A stretch of DNA of 64,000 nucleotides, taken from assembly GCA_937888775.1 (NCBI GenBank), contig CALAQT010000146.1, forward strand, positions 1 through 64,000, in the 5' to 3' direction. Position numbers and translations under genes: made by a program. The notes below the pieces were generated by a model that was not told where the DNA came from, did not search any database, and was given only the letters and a program-made list of their open reading frames with translations. This DNA comes from an uncultured Actinomycetes bacterium (GTDB taxonomy: Bacteria > Actinomycetota > Thermoleophilia > Solirubrobacterales > Solirubrobacteraceae). Each line of letters begins with the position of its first letter. The stretch's first letter is position 1. Shown in pieces: positions 44,543-54,777 of the stretch.

Positions 44543-45184
44543 GTGGGCACCAACCGGCTCGAGGCATTCTCCGACGGCGTGCTGGCAGTGGCGATCACGC
44601 TGCTGGTGCTCGACATCACCGTCCCCAAACCCTCCAGGCGGTACACGCTCGCGCAACAGCTGGCGATGAACTGGCCCCACTATGCGGCCTACGCGACATC
44701 GTTCATCACGATCGGGATCATCTGGATCAACCACCATGTGATGGTCAATCGCTTGCGGCGGGCCAATCACGCCGTGCTGGTGCTCAATCTACTGCTGTTG
44801 CTCAGCGTCGGTGTGCTGCCATTCGCGACCTCGCTGATGGCGTCCTATCTAAAGCAGCCCCACGGCCAGGACCTGGCGGCCGCCGTCTATAGCGGCTCGT
44901 TCTTGGTCATGTCGATCGCCTTCGGGGCGATGAACAGCTACATCCTGATCGGCGAACACCAAATGCTGGCCGTAAAGCCGCCCCGGGTGCAGCGCCGCCG
45001 GGTCCTGGTCCGCAACCTCGCCGGCCTCGGTCCCTACGCGCTTGCGACGGCGCTCGCACCGATCTCCGCGTATGCGACGCTGGCGATCTGTGGCGCGGTG
45101 GCGCTCTTCTACGCGCTGCCGCTGGCCAGCGGCGCAGACGCTGACGCCAACGGCGCCGGCGCCGGCGCCGGCGACGCGGAGTAG
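44543..45184 (+). CDS. TMEM175-like potassium channel family protein (DUF1211)
   Basis: A 213-aa protein with about six membrane helices. The family signature RLEAFSDGVLAVAITLLVLDI is at the very N-terminus (about residues 5-25), and IIWINHHVMVNRL follows the second helix. Bacterial homologues form tetrameric K+ channels. The C-terminus ends in an Ala/Gly/Asp tail. GTG 44543 is the natural start because the signature begins four residues later; its first bases are also the repeat unit of the upstream array. Confidence 0.87.
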   Translation: MGTNRLEAFSDGVLAVAITLLVLDITVPKPSRRYTLAQQLAMNWPHYAAYATSFITIGIIWINHHVMVNRLRRANHAVLVLNLLLLLSVGVLPFATSLMASYLKQPHGQDLAAAVYSGSFLVMSIAFGAMNSYILIGEHQMLAVKPPRVQRRRVLVRNLAGLGPYALATALAPISAYATLAICGAVALFYALPLASGADADANGAGAGAGDAE

Positions 45185-45196
45185 GACAGAGCGCCG

Positions 45197-46162
45197 CTAC
45201 GGCACCTGTCCGGTGTCGGTGAGCGACGCATAGGCGTCGGGCCGACGGGTTCGCAGGAACGGGAACAGCTCCAGCCAGTCCTGGCGCTGATCGAGGTCGA
45301 GATCGGCGACCAGCACGGCGGGCTCATCACGCGGGGCCTGGACCAGCACGCGGCCGTAGGGATCGGACACGAAGCTCGAGCCGTAGAAGGTCAGCGGCGG
45401 CTCGACCCCGATCCGGTTGATCGCGATCATGAAGGTGCCGTTGGCGATCCCGTTGGCGACGATCACCTGCTGCCACAGCGGCTGGGTGTCGAACCCCGGG
45501 TGGTCGGGCTCAGAACCGATCGCCGTCGGGTAGATCAGCACCTCGGCGCCCCGCAGCGAGTAAGCGCGTGCGAGCTCAGGGAACCACTGATCCCAGCAGG
45601 TCGGGCAGCCGAGCTGGACCTGTCCGTCGGCCGTCGGCAGCGCCGTCAGCGGGAACGGCTCGCCCTCGGCCGGACCGGGACGGAAGTAGCGATCCTCGTA
45701 GTAGCCCGCCGTAACCGGGATGTGCAGCTTGCGGGTGCGTGAGACCAGCTGACCCTCCGGGGAGACGACGATCGCCGTGTTGTAGCCGAGACCATCGGAA
45801 CCATCGGCCCGCTCGTACAGCGATGCGTGCACGTGCACGCCACTGCGCTTCGCGGCGCCGGTGGCAAACCGGAACGTCGGACCGGTCAGCAGCTCCTCCG
45901 GCGTGGCCCCGGCCGCCTGCGGACCGTCGGCGGTGATCGCGAAGTACGGCGACAGCGTCAGCTCCTGCAGGCAGACGATCCGCGCGCCCTGTGCGGCGGC
46001 GACCGCGATCCCGTCGGCCAGCGCCGCCGCGTGCTCGGCGGGGTCGGGATGCCAGCGCTGCTGCACCAAGCCGACGCGCAGCGGCGCCCGAGCCGCCGGG
46101 CGGGTACGGGCCGGAGACGGCGGCGGCGGCGACGCGATCAGCAGGCGGGGCTCGTCAGCCAT
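45197..46162 (-). CDS. aguB: N-carbamoylputrescine amidase
   Basis: Converts N-carbamoylputrescine to putrescine, CO2 and ammonia. The nitrilase-superfamily triad is visible: Glu in CLQELTLSPYF, Lys in RTRKLHIP and Cys in GCPTCWDQWFPE. A 28-residue Pro/Ala-rich N-terminal extension precedes the usual start of the fold (RVGLVQQ). The gene overlaps the aguA stop by 8 nt, giving a two-gene agmatine-to-putrescine operon. Confidence 0.92.
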   Translation of the reverse strand: MADEPRLLIASPPPPSPARTRPAARAPLRVGLVQQRWHPDPAEHAAALADGIAVAAAQGARIVCLQELTLSPYFAITADGPQAAGATPEELLTGPTFRFATGAAKRSGVHVHASLYERADGSDGLGYNTAIVVSPEGQLVSRTRKLHIPVTAGYYEDRYFRPGPAEGEPFPLTALPTADGQVQLGCPTCWDQWFPELARAYSLRGAEVLIYPTAIGSEPDHPGFDTQPLWQQVIVANGIANGTFMIAINRIGVEPPLTFYGSSFVSDPYGRVLVQAPRDEPAVLVADLDLDQRQDWLELFPFLRTRRPDAYASLTDTGQVP

Positions 46163-47138
46163 CGCGCACAGGAACCTGCTGGGTGATGCAGTGCGGACCG
46201 CCCCCGCCGTAGGCCAGCACCGCCCCCGCCACCGGGATGACCTCGCGGCCCGGACAGTCCGCGGCGATGATCGACAGAGCCTCGGAGTCGGTCGGCCCGC
46301 CGGCGACCGGCACGATCACCGCACCGTTGCAGATATAGAAGTTCAGGTAGCTGGCCGCCACCGTCTCGCCCGCTACCTCGATGTAGGGCAGGAACGGAAG
46401 CTCTGACACCTGCAGGCCGGCTGCGCTGCACCGGGCGCGGTTCTCCTCACAGCGGGCGAAGTTGGGATTGTCGGCGGGCACGGTCTGCAGCAGCACCCGG
46501 TCAGGCGCGGTGAAGGCGGCGATCAGGTCCACGTGGCCGTCGGTGTCACGGTCCTCGATCAGCCCCTGTCCGAGCCACACGACGCGCTGCAGGCCGAGCC
46601 GATCTCGCAACTCCACCTCGATCTGCTCGCGCGACAGCGATGGGTTGCGGTTGGGGTTGAGCAGGCATTCCTCGGTGGTCAGCAGCGTACCTTCGCCGTT
46701 GGTGAGAATCGAGCCCCCCTCGAGCACGATCTCTGATCCGATCACCTCGTCTCCGAGGTGGGCGGCGATCAGCGCGCCGACGGCGGCGTCACGGTCGTAG
46801 GGCGCGAACTTCTCCCCCCAGGCGTTGAAGCGGAAGTGCACGGCGATCCGGCGGCGATCCTCGCCGTAGACGTAGATCGGCCCGCAGTCGCGCAGCCACG
46901 AGTCATCGAGGCCCAGCGCCACCACCTCCACCGCACCGGCGCACGCCGCCCGCGCCTGCTCGGCGTCGGCGCCAGGGTTGGCGATCATCGTGACGGGCTC
47001 AAAGACCGCGATCGCGTTGGCCACCGAGGCGTAGTCGGCCCGGGCCGCCTCCAGAGTCTCGCCCCACAGCTGAGCTCGGCACGGCCAGCCCATCAGGGTC
47101 CGCTCGTGTGGCTCCCATTCCGCCGGCGTGCGGGTCAT
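46155..47138 (-). CDS. aguA: Agmatine deiminase
   Basis: Hydrolyses agmatine to N-carbamoylputrescine and ammonia. Typical features are the opening TPAEWEPHERTLMGWP, DDSWLRDCGPIYV, EGGSILTNGEGTLLTTEECLLN and the C-terminal catalytic cysteine in GGGGPHCITQQVP. At 327 aa it is slightly shorter than the usual 340-370. The ATG at 47138 has GAGGACC just upstream. With aguB directly behind it, the pathway from agmatine to putrescine is complete; no arginine decarboxylase is in the window. Confidence 0.94.
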   Translation of the reverse strand: MTRTPAEWEPHERTLMGWPCRAQLWGETLEAARADYASVANAIAVFEPVTMIANPGADAEQARAACAGAVEVVALGLDDSWLRDCGPIYVYGEDRRRIAVHFRFNAWGEKFAPYDRDAAVGALIAAHLGDEVIGSEIVLEGGSILTNGEGTLLTTEECLLNPNRNPSLSREQIEVELRDRLGLQRVVWLGQGLIEDRDTDGHVDLIAAFTAPDRVLLQTVPADNPNFARCEENRARCSAAGLQVSELPFLPYIEVAGETVAASYLNFYICNGAVIVPVAGGPTDSEALSIIAADCPGREVIPVAGAVLAYGGGGPHCITQQVPVRDG

Positions 47139-47195
47139 ATGGTCCTCATCGTGGCCAGTGGTCTTCCACTCACGCGCGTGCGCACGCTGCGCAGC

Positions 47196-50187
47196 CTACG
47201 CCCGCGCGAGGTCCAGGCGGTGCGCAACCGCCGCCGCCTGCGTGCGGGAGTGCACCCCGAGCTTGGCCAGGATCCGTGAAACGTGGACGCTGGCGGTCTT
47301 CTCGGCCATGAACAGCGCCGCGCCGATCTGCCGGTTGGTCGCCCCCTGGGCGACCAGCGCCAGCACCTGGCGCTCGCGGGGCGTGAGCCCGAACGGATCC
47401 TCGGAGGCCGGCGGGGCCGGCACCGCAGGCTCTCCCTGAGAGGTGCTGCGCAGACGCGCTCGCTCGCACAGCCCGCTGACCTCGTGCGACAACCACCGTG
47501 ACCCCAGCCGTTGCGCTGCCTCGCCGGCCGCGTCCGCCGCCTGTGCGGCGGCGCCACGATCGTCGGCCTCCACATGAGCCTCGGCCTGGCGCCAGCGCGC
47601 CACCGCGGCCGGGTAGGGATGCTGCACGGCATCCCATTGCTCGGCGGCCTTTGACCAAAGCCCGGAGTCGTTGCGACCGCGAGCGCGGGCCATCTCGGCC
47701 TTGCCGACGGCCAGGAACGCCGGCTCCACCGCCTGCCCGGCCTGGGCGGCGGCGTGCAGCCGCTGGATGTGGATCTTGGCCCGCGTCAGCGCCTCGCGGC
47801 GCTCGGCCTGCTCACGCAGGTCACGTGCGCGCTGGGCGATATCGGCCTCGACGCGAACGCCGAGCGCCGTCACGCGCGCGATCCGCGCCACATCGTCGGT
47901 GCACAGCTCCAGCTGATCCAGCGCCTGGGCGACCGCAGCCCGAGCGCCGCGCAGGTCACCCTGACGGCAGCGCAGCTCTCCCAGCAGGGCCCCGAAGGCA
48001 CCGTGCCACTGAGCCTCGGAGGAGACGGCGACCAGCGGCTCGATCCGAGCCAACGCCTGCGCCGCCACGTCGTCGGAGCCCTCGCCGAGCGCCAGCTCGG
48101 CCTCGCGCAACTCCCGGAAGATCAGCAACCCCCACGATGTGAGTGGTCACCGGATCCAGGTGAGCCCGCGCGCTGACCCAGTCGCCCGCCTCGAAGGCCA
48201 GCTCCGAGACGGTCAGCATCATGCAGTCCCGTCCGCGGCCCAGGCGCTGCGGCACGGCCGTCAGACCCTCGTGCGCGACCGCCAGCGCGTCGGTCGTGTG
48301 GCCGGCCAGATTGAGCATCTCGGCGAGGTTGGCGTAGGCGTAGCCCACCCCGTCAAGGTCATCGTTCTCCCGCGCGATCGCGATCGCGCGCCGCAGCAGG
48401 GCCTCGCCCTGCACCAGATCACCGAGCCGGCTGTATGCCATCCCCAGCGTGTTGAGCACCTCGCTCTCGGCGTAGGAGTCATGGGCCACGCGCGCTGCCG
48501 CCAGCGCCTGCTCTCCGTCACGCCGGGCGTCATGCAGGCGGCCGCGCAGCACGCGCGTGCGGGCCAGCCAGCCCAGCAGCATCGCCCGTTCGCGCCCGCC
48601 ATCGTCCTCGGGCAGCATCGCCAGCGCTCGCTGCGCGGTCTCCAGCGCCTCGGGACCTCGATTGAGCGCCCACTGCGTGCGCGCCAGGCGCGCCAGCAGC
48701 CCGGAGTAGCGCCACGGATCTCCTTCGGGATCCAGCTGCGCCAGCGCGCTCTCCAGCAACACCTCGCCGCGCGTCCGGTCGCCCGCCATCCCGTGCGCTC
48801 GAGCGGCCAGCGCCAGCAGGCTGACCAGATCGAGATTCTGGGGACGCTGGGGCTCGGCAACGCGCGGCCACAGCTCCAGCGCGCGCTCAGCCAGGTCGGC
48901 GACTTCGCCGTAGGCGTGGATCTGCTCGGCCGCCAGCGCTGCACGGATGTTGGCCCGCAGCGCGGCCGGCTGATCGCCGGCCGCCGCGTAATGGCTGGCG
49001 ATCGTGGTCGCCCGCTCCATCTCGCGCTCGTCGGCCACGCCCGTTGGCAGCTCCAGGCCGCGCGCCAGCGCCAGATGCAGCTCGCCGCGCTCTCCCGGCA
49101 GCAGATCGTCGTACAGCGCCTCGCGCAGCAGCGCGTGGCGAAAGCAGAAGCGGCCGTCCTCGCCGGCGACCAGAACCTGCTCGGAGACCGTCTCGCGCAG
49201 GGCGGCGTGCAGGCTGCCGCGCTCCATCTCCGTCACGGTGGCAAGCGTCGGCTGATCCAGCGCCCGCCCCACCGCCACCGCGCGCGCCGCACGCTGGGCA
49301 TCCTCCGAGAGCCGCTCGATCCTGCTCATGAACGCGTCATGCAGGCTCTGCGGCGCGCTTCCGCGTCCGTCCAGGCCCGCGGCGAGCAGCTCGTCGGTGT
49401 ACAGGGGATTGCCCTCACTTCGCGTAAACAGCCGCGTCACCAGTTCGGGGTTGGGCGCTGCGCCGAGAATGTCGGCCAGCACCTCGGCGAGCTCGTCGCG
49501 ATCAAACGGCTCCAGCTCGATCCGCCGGGCGCCCTCCAGGCGCTCGAGCTCGGCCAGCAGCGGGCGCAGCGCGTGGCGGCGGTGCAGCTCGTCTGAGCGA
49601 TAGGTCAACAGCAGCGCCAGGCGCTCCTGGCGCAGGCTGCGGGCCAGGAACGCGACGAACGTCCGCGTCGAGCGATCGGCCCAGTGCATGTCCTCCAGGA
49701 TCAGCGCCACCGGCGCTGACTCGCTGAGGAGATGCAACAGCTCGAGCAACGCCTCAAACAGGCGCAGCTGACCGGTGGCATCATCAGGATCGCCCCGCGG
49801 GCCGCCGTCGTCTAGGGCGGGCACCAGCGCCGCCAACTGACGGCGGCTGGCCGAGGCCATCGCGTCGAGCGCCGCGTGGCGCTCGCGCACGATCGGCCGC
49901 AGGGCGCCTAGCAACGGAGCGTATGGGAGCTCACCGTCGCCCTGCTCCACGGCTTCCCCGCGCAGCACGAGCGGGGCCCCCGGCGAGGCAGCGGCCGCGG
50001 CGCCGCCGCGGCGAGCCGACAGGCGCCGCTCAAGCTCGCCCACCAGCCGGGTCTTTCCGACCCCCGATTCACCGCCGAGCAGAACCAGGGCGGGTCGGCC
50101 GGCCGAAGCCTCCCGGACGGCGAGCTCCAGTTCGGTCAGCTCGCCGATCCTGCCCACGAAGTGACTGCTGCTCAGCCTCGTCTGCAT
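47196..50187 (-). CDS. Large LuxR-type ATPase regulator (LAL/MalT-like), one +1 frameshift
   Basis: About 997 codons after removing one base. The N-terminal AAA domain opens HFVGRIGELTELELAVREA and carries Walker A GGESGVGKTRL and a Walker B-like VALILEDMHWAD. A long helical repeat region follows, then a LuxR helix-turn-helix at the C-terminus (LTPRERQVLALVAQGATNRQIG). The frame breaks at 48129-48133 (a run of five C on the plus strand), where removing one base restores continuous family sequence (THIVGLLIFRELREAELAL). Without correction the protein loses its DNA-binding domain. ATG 50187 (MQTRLSSSHFVGR) is the natural start. Confidence 0.82.
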
Positions 50188-50320
50188 GACTGAAGTATCG
50201 CCGTACTCGCTGAGCCCACATATGGGTTTGCCACTCGTGCGCACGAGGCTGGTGGCCGGCGAACCGCCGGATCTCCTCGACGCGGCCGGCTGAGATGATG
50301 GCGCTGAGCTGAGGATGCAT
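50069..50320 (-). CDS. Possible small protein before the LuxR-type regulator
   Basis: From ATG 50320, with AAGAGGAAAC 5 nt upstream, the frame encodes MHPQLSAIISAGRVEEIRRFAG and a basic, tryptophan-containing helix up to the regulator's start. The opening resembles the many small actinobacterial proteins that begin MHPE/MHPQ, with an Arg-rich helix and unknown role. Beyond about residue 45 the frame runs over the regulator gene as likely shadow to 50069, so the natural end may have been lost. Weak evidence. Confidence 0.4.
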   Translation of the reverse strand: MHPQLSAIISAGRVEEIRRFAGHQPRAHEWQTHMWAQRVRRYFSHADEAEQQSLRGQDRRADRTGARRPGGFGRPTRPGSARR

Positions 50321-50512
50321 GTCCGTTTCCTCTTGATCGAATGCAACGTAGATCTGAGGATGAACTGAGACCCGGCGTGGCACATCGGCACAACGCAGCT
50401 GATCTGAGCGCCCGACCCCTTACCAGGGCGCCTCGCACCCCTTAGTCAACGGGCCGCGGGTGCCAGCCCTAACTCAATGGCCCGCGCGGGTCACCCTGCG
50501 CCGCGAGGGGCG

Positions 50513-51655
50513 TCAGTCGACCGCGACCTGTGAACCGTCAGCCGGCGGCTCAGCGGTGGCCTGCGGTACGTCCTCGCCGGCGCTGGCGGGACTGTGGTCT
50601 GACCGGGTCGCCGCGGCGATCTCTGCGGCGCTGACGTGCTGGGGGTGATGGCAGGCGGCGAGATGACCGCCGGCGTACTCGGTCAGCTGCGGCTCGACGG
50701 AGCGGCAAATGTCGCTGGCCAGCGGGCAGCGGGTGTGAAAGCGACAGCCCGAGGGTGGGTTGATCGGGTTCGGCGGCTCGCCGGAGACGACCATCCGAGT
50801 ACGAGCGCGGTTCTCCTTGGGGTCAGGGATCGGGATCGCGCCCAGCAGCGCAGACGTGTACGGATGGATCGGCTTGGAGTAGAGCTCCTCGGCGGGCGAG
50901 ATCTCCATCAGCTTGCCGAGGTACATGACCACGATCCGGTCCGACACATGGCGCACGACGCTGAGGTCGTGCGCGACGAAAATATAGCTCAGGTGCAATT
51001 CGTCCTGGAGCTCCTCAAGCAGGTTGATCACCTGGGCCTGGATTGAGACGTCCAGCGCCGAGACCGGCTCGTCGAGCAGGATCAGCTTCGGGTCGACCGC
51101 TAGCGCACGGGCGATCCCGATCCGCTGGCGCTGCCCGCCGGAGAACTCGTGCGGGAAGCGGTTGATGTGCTCTGCTTGCAGTCCAACCCGATCGAGCAGC
51201 GCGCGGCTCTCGTCGGTCAGTCTTTCCCTGGGCACGCCGCGGATGCGCAGCGGGGTGGCGAGGATCTGGCCCACGCGCTTGCGAGGATTCAACGACGCCT
51301 GAGGATCCTGAAAGACCATCTGCATCTGCCGGCGGATCGGTTCCAGCTCACGCCGGCCCGCCTTGGTGATGTCCTGGCCGCGGAAGCGGATCTGGCCCGA
51401 CGTGGCGGCGATCAGGCGCACCAGCACCCGGATCAGCGTCGTCTTCCCGCAACCGGACTCGCCCACGATCCCCAGCGTCTCGCCCTCGCGCAGCTGAAAG
51501 GAGACGTCGTCGACCGCATGCACCTGCCCGATCAGGCGATCGATGATCACGCCGGACTTGATCGGGAACAGGACCTTCAGATGCGAGACGTCCAGCAGCG
51601 GGCCGTCCGCCGGCCCGTTGGGAGTGGCCGGCGTCAGTTTCTGCGAAGTGCTCAC
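50513..51655 (-). CDS. oppF: Oligopeptide ABC transporter ATP-binding protein, OppF type
   Basis: ATPase of a peptide importer. Shows Walker [10 protein letters not shown] (about residues 67-75), signature [15 protein letters not shown], Walker [15 protein letters not shown], and the C-terminal oligo_HPY motif region [14 protein letters not shown] (two cysteines). A Ser/Ala/Glu-rich tail of about 45 residues extends past the family core. The GTG/ATG start overlaps the oppD stop by 4 nt. Last gene of the A-C-B-D-F operon. Confidence 0.93.
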   Translation of the reverse strand: MSTSQKLTPATPNGPADGPLLDVSHLKVLFPIKSGVIIDRLIGQVHAVDDVSFQLREGETLGIVGESGCGKTTLIRVLVRLIAATSGQIRFRGQDITKAGRRELEPIRRQMQMVFQDPQASLNPRKRVGQILATPLRIRGVPRERLTDESRALLDRVGLQAEHINRFPHEFSGGQRQRIGIARALAVDPKLILLDEPVSALDVSIQAQVINLLEELQDELHLSYIFVAHDLSVVRHVSDRIVVMYLGKLMEISPAEELYSKPIHPYTSALLGAIPIPDPKENRARTRMVVSGEPPNPINPPSGCRFHTRCPLASDICRSVEPQLTEYAGGHLAACHHPQHVSAAEIAAATRSDHSPASAGEDVPQATAEPPADGSQVAVD

Positions 51656-52707
51656 GAGATCACCGTCTCGGCGCTGGCCAGCCCGATCTGGTCACCGACC
51701 TGGCGCAGCCGGCGCTTTTGCTCTGGGTCCAGAAAGCAGCGATCAAGCTGGGCCGGGCGTTCGGGCACGCCGGCCTTCAGCTCAGGCACTTCGGTGCAGC
51801 GGTCAAAGGCATGCGGACAGCGGGGACGGAAATGGCAGCCCTTGGGCGGCGACATCAGCGAGGGCGGCAGCCCGGCGATCGCCGGCAACCGCTGCGAGCG
51901 GTCGCTGTCGATCCGGGTGATCGAGCCGAGTAGGCCCCACGTGTAGGGATGCTGGGGGTCGTAGAAGATCTCATCCAGGGTCCCCTGCTCGACCACCCGG
52001 CCCGCGTACATCACGATCACCCGGTCGGCGATGTCCGCCACGACGCCGAGGTCGTGGGTGACCAGAATGATCCCGGCGCCGGTCTCGGTGCGCAGCTGGC
52101 GCAGCTCATCGAGGATCTGCGCCTGGATCGTCACGTCCAGCGCGGTGGTCGGCTCGTCGGCGATCAGCAGCTTGGGCGAGCACGACAGCGCCATCGCGAT
52201 CATCACGCGCTGGCGCATGCCCCCGGAGAACTCGTGCGGGTAGGAGCGCAAGCGCTCTGCGGCGCGCGGAACGCCGACTCGCTCCATCAGTTCCACCGCG
52301 CGATCGAGCGCCTTGGCCTTGGAGATCTGGCGGTCGTGGACCCGGATCTGCTCCACGATCTGCGCACCTACTCGGTAGACGGGGTCAAGCGAGCTCATCG
52401 GATCCTGGAACACCATCGCGATCCCGGCGCCACGAACCCGGCGCAGCTGCGCGTCGTTGGCCGTGACAAGCTCGATGCCATCGAATGTCGCCGACCCCTC
52501 AAACCGGGCGTTGGGGCCGCGGGTCAGCCCCATCAAGGTCATCGCGGTGACCGACTTTCCCGAGCCCGACTCGCCCACGATCGCCACCACCTCCCCAGGG
52601 CCAACCGAGAAGCTGACCCCGTCGACCGCCTGCACGGTCCCGTCCTCGGTGGCAAACGAGACCCGGAGACCGGAGACCTCGAGCAGTGGCGTGACGCCGG
52701 GCGTCAT
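51652..52707 (-). CDS. oppD: Oligopeptide ABC transporter ATP-binding protein, OppD type
   Basis: Partner ATPase of OppF. Walker A GESGSGKS (about residues 41-48), signature [15 protein letters not shown], Walker [15 protein letters not shown], and the oligo_HPY extension [17 protein letters not shown] 52707 ([14 protein letters not shown]) is the natural start and overlaps the oppB stop; the longer reading is shadow. Its stop overlaps the start of oppF, so translation is coupled. Confidence 0.93.
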   Translation of the reverse strand: MTPGVTPLLEVSGLRVSFATEDGTVQAVDGVSFSVGPGEVVAIVGESGSGKSVTAMTLMGLTRGPNARFEGSATFDGIELVTANDAQLRRVRGAGIAMVFQDPMSSLDPVYRVGAQIVEQIRVHDRQISKAKALDRAVELMERVGVPRAAERLRSYPHEFSGGMRQRVMIAMALSCSPKLLIADEPTTALDVTIQAQILDELRQLRTETGAGIILVTHDLGVVADIADRVIVMYAGRVVEQGTLDEIFYDPQHPYTWGLLGSITRIDSDRSQRLPAIAGLPPSLMSPPKGCHFRPRCPHAFDRCTEVPELKAGVPERPAQLDRCFLDPEQKRRLRQVGDQIGLASAETVIS

Positions 52708-53654
52708 ACGGTGAGCCGGATCCGCGGGTCCAGGTAGGCGTAGAGAATGTCCAGCAGCGCGCCCATGATCACCACGGCGAATGCGGTCAGCAGCACGATC
52801 ACCAGGATCGCGGTCAGATCGAGCCGGCCGATCGAATCCCGGGCGAGCTGCCCCACTCCGTGCAGGTTGAAGATCGTCTCGGTCAGGATCGCTCCGCCGC
52901 CGATCACCTGGGCCATGTCCAGTCCCCACAGCGAGATGATCGGGATCAGGCTGTTGCGCAGGATGTGGCGGGTCAGCACTTGGCGGTCAGACAGCCCCTT
53001 GGCGTGGGCGGTGCGGACGTAATCCTCGTTGATCGTGTCGAGGATCGTGCCCCGCAGCACCCGGGAGTAGAAGCCGATGAACAGCACCGACAGCGTGACC
53101 CATGGCAGGATCAGATGGGTCACCCATTGCCACGGGTTCTGGGTCAACGGCACGTAGCTACCCAGCGGGAAGATGTTGGCCTTGTAGCCGAGGAAGTAGA
53201 TCAGCATGGCGCCCAGGAAGAAGGGCGGGAATGACACGCCCACCATCGCCAGTACGGTCAGCACCCGGTCGGTGTACCTCCCGGCCTTGATCGCCGCCAG
53301 GGTGCCGACCATGATCGAGGTCAGTAGCCAGATGAACCCGGCGCCGAAGGCCAGCGACAGCGTCGCCGGCAGGCCGGCGCGCACCTCGTCGATTACGTTG
53401 AACCCCTGGGTGTAGGAGTACACCTGGCCGGTGAAGATATTCCCCATCGTCTTCAGGTACTGGATGTAGAGCGGCTGGTCGAAGCCGTACTTGACCCGGA
53501 TCTGGTGGATCTCGGTCGCGGTGGCCAGCCGTCCCGCCAGCCGCAGCGCCGGATCGCCGTTGGGGATCGCCTCGATCAGCAGGAAGGTCAGCACCGAGAT
53601 CAGGAACAGCACCCCGACCATCGACATCATCCGGCGAACGACGAAGCGGGTCAT
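52704..53654 (-). CDS. oppB: Oligopeptide ABC transporter permease, OppB type
   Basis: Inner-membrane permease of 316 aa with about six helices. It starts MTRFVVRRMMSMVGVLFLIS, typical of OppB/DppB, and carries the EAA-loop-like DYVRTAHAKGLSDRQVLTRHILRNSLIP that docks to the ATPases. It lies 28 nt behind oppC and overlaps oppD by 4 nt. Confidence 0.93.
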   Translation of the reverse strand: MTRFVVRRMMSMVGVLFLISVLTFLLIEAIPNGDPALRLAGRLATATEIHQIRVKYGFDQPLYIQYLKTMGNIFTGQVYSYTQGFNVIDEVRAGLPATLSLAFGAGFIWLLTSIMVGTLAAIKAGRYTDRVLTVLAMVGVSFPPFFLGAMLIYFLGYKANIFPLGSYVPLTQNPWQWVTHLILPWVTLSVLFIGFYSRVLRGTILDTINEDYVRTAHAKGLSDRQVLTRHILRNSLIPIISLWGLDMAQVIGGGAILTETIFNLHGVGQLARDSIGRLDLTAILVIVLLTAFAVVIMGALLDILYAYLDPRIRLTV

Positions 53655-53682
53655 CGGGGCGGGCGGGTCCGGTCCTCAGTCA

Positions 53683-54717
53683 TCAATGGGCGATGCGGAC
53701 CTTGGCCCGCGGATCGAGCGCGTCGCGCAGCCCGTCACCGAAGACGTTGATCGACAGCACCGTCAGCACGAGCATGATGCCGGGCACGAGCACGTTGCTG
53801 AACGCCGCCGGGAGCGGGGCCAGTCCGTCGGAGATCATCGTCCCCCAGGACGCGTTGGGGGGCTGCACTCCGGCGCCGAGATACGTCAGTCCCGCTTCGA
53901 GCAGGATCGCGTTGGCGAGGATCAGCGGAATGAACACGATGATCGTCGAGGCCAGGTTGGGCAGGATCTCCGAGAACATGATCTGCGAGTGGCTGAGTCC
54001 CTGCTGCCGGGCGGCGTCGATGAACTCCCGCTCGCGCAACTGCAGCACCTGGCCGCGCACCGGCTTGGCCACGTAGGGGATATAGACCACCCCGATCACC
54101 ACCGCGGGGACCATCAGCGTCGTGCCCTTCAGCGGTCCGATCCCACCCACGGCCAGCACGGTGCCCAGGGTGATCCCCAGCAGCACCGCCGGGTAGGCCC
54201 AGATCACGTCAAGAAAACGGCTGATGATCCCGTCGGCCAGGCCGCGGAAGTAGCCCGAGACGATCCCCAGGGTCAGCGCCAGGACCATCGTGATCAGCGT
54301 CGCGATCGCCCCAATCTCCAGCGAGGTCCGCCCGCCGTAGAGCAGCCGTACCGCGGTGTCGCGCCCGAGACCGTCGGCGCCGAGGAAGTAATGGCTCGGC
54401 AGCCAGGTGGGTCCGATCGGGATCCCGGTCGGGCTGACGATGTCCTCGGTCTTGCCCCCCACCCGAATCGTCCCGGTGATGTTCCCGGTCGCCGGGCCGA
54501 TGTGGGCGATGTCCTGTGAGTAGACCGGCGCCAGCAGGCACATGACCAGGATGACCAAGAACAGCCCGCCGAAGAACAGCGCCATCCGGTTGCGCCTCAG
54601 CCGCCGCCAGGCCAGCTTCCAGGGACCGAGTCCGGGCGGAAGCTCCTCGCCCTCGGCGAGAAACGCGGCGGGTACGTCGCCGGAGAACTCGGTGCCGGAT
54701 TCGGAAGTGGTCGCCAT
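53683..54717 (-). CDS. oppC: Oligopeptide ABC transporter permease, OppC type
   Basis: Second permease, 344 aa. The N-terminal cytosolic segment leads to RRNRMALFFGGLFLVILVM (first helix), a periplasmic loop, and the OppC-typical HYFLGADGLGRDTAVRLLYGGRTSL before the remaining five helices. The EAA loop is FIDAARQQGLSHSQIMFSEILPN. It precedes oppB, the reverse of the usual B-C order. A 12-bp hairpin separates it from oppA. Confidence 0.92.
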   Translation of the reverse strand: MATTSESGTEFSGDVPAAFLAEGEELPPGLGPWKLAWRRLRRNRMALFFGGLFLVILVMCLLAPVYSQDIAHIGPATGNITGTIRVGGKTEDIVSPTGIPIGPTWLPSHYFLGADGLGRDTAVRLLYGGRTSLEIGAIATLITMVLALTLGIVSGYFRGLADGIISRFLDVIWAYPAVLLGITLGTVLAVGGIGPLKGTTLMVPAVVIGVVYIPYVAKPVRGQVLQLREREFIDAARQQGLSHSQIMFSEILPNLASTIIVFIPLILANAILLEAGLTYLGAGVQPPNASWGTMISDGLAPLPAAFSNVLVPGIMLVLTVLSINVFGDGLRDALDPRAKVRIAH

Positions 54718-54738
54718 CGAAGTTCAGGAAAACGGATC

Positions 54739-54767
54739 GGGCCGGGACAGATTAGCTGTCCCGGCCC
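54739..54767 (-). terminator. Perfect 12-bp hairpin between oppA and oppC
   Basis: GGGCCGGGACAG, ATTAG, CTGTCCCGGCCC, starting 11 bp past the oppA stop. Hairpins at this place in binding-protein operons often act as partial terminators or stabilise the upstream mRNA, giving excess binding protein over permease. Confidence 0.75.
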
Positions 54768-54777
54768 ATCGTCGTCG

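Noticed and set aside
51900..52929. Longer oppD reading from 52929
   Set aside because: The extra 74 codons are shadow of oppB; MTPGV at 52707 matches the family start.
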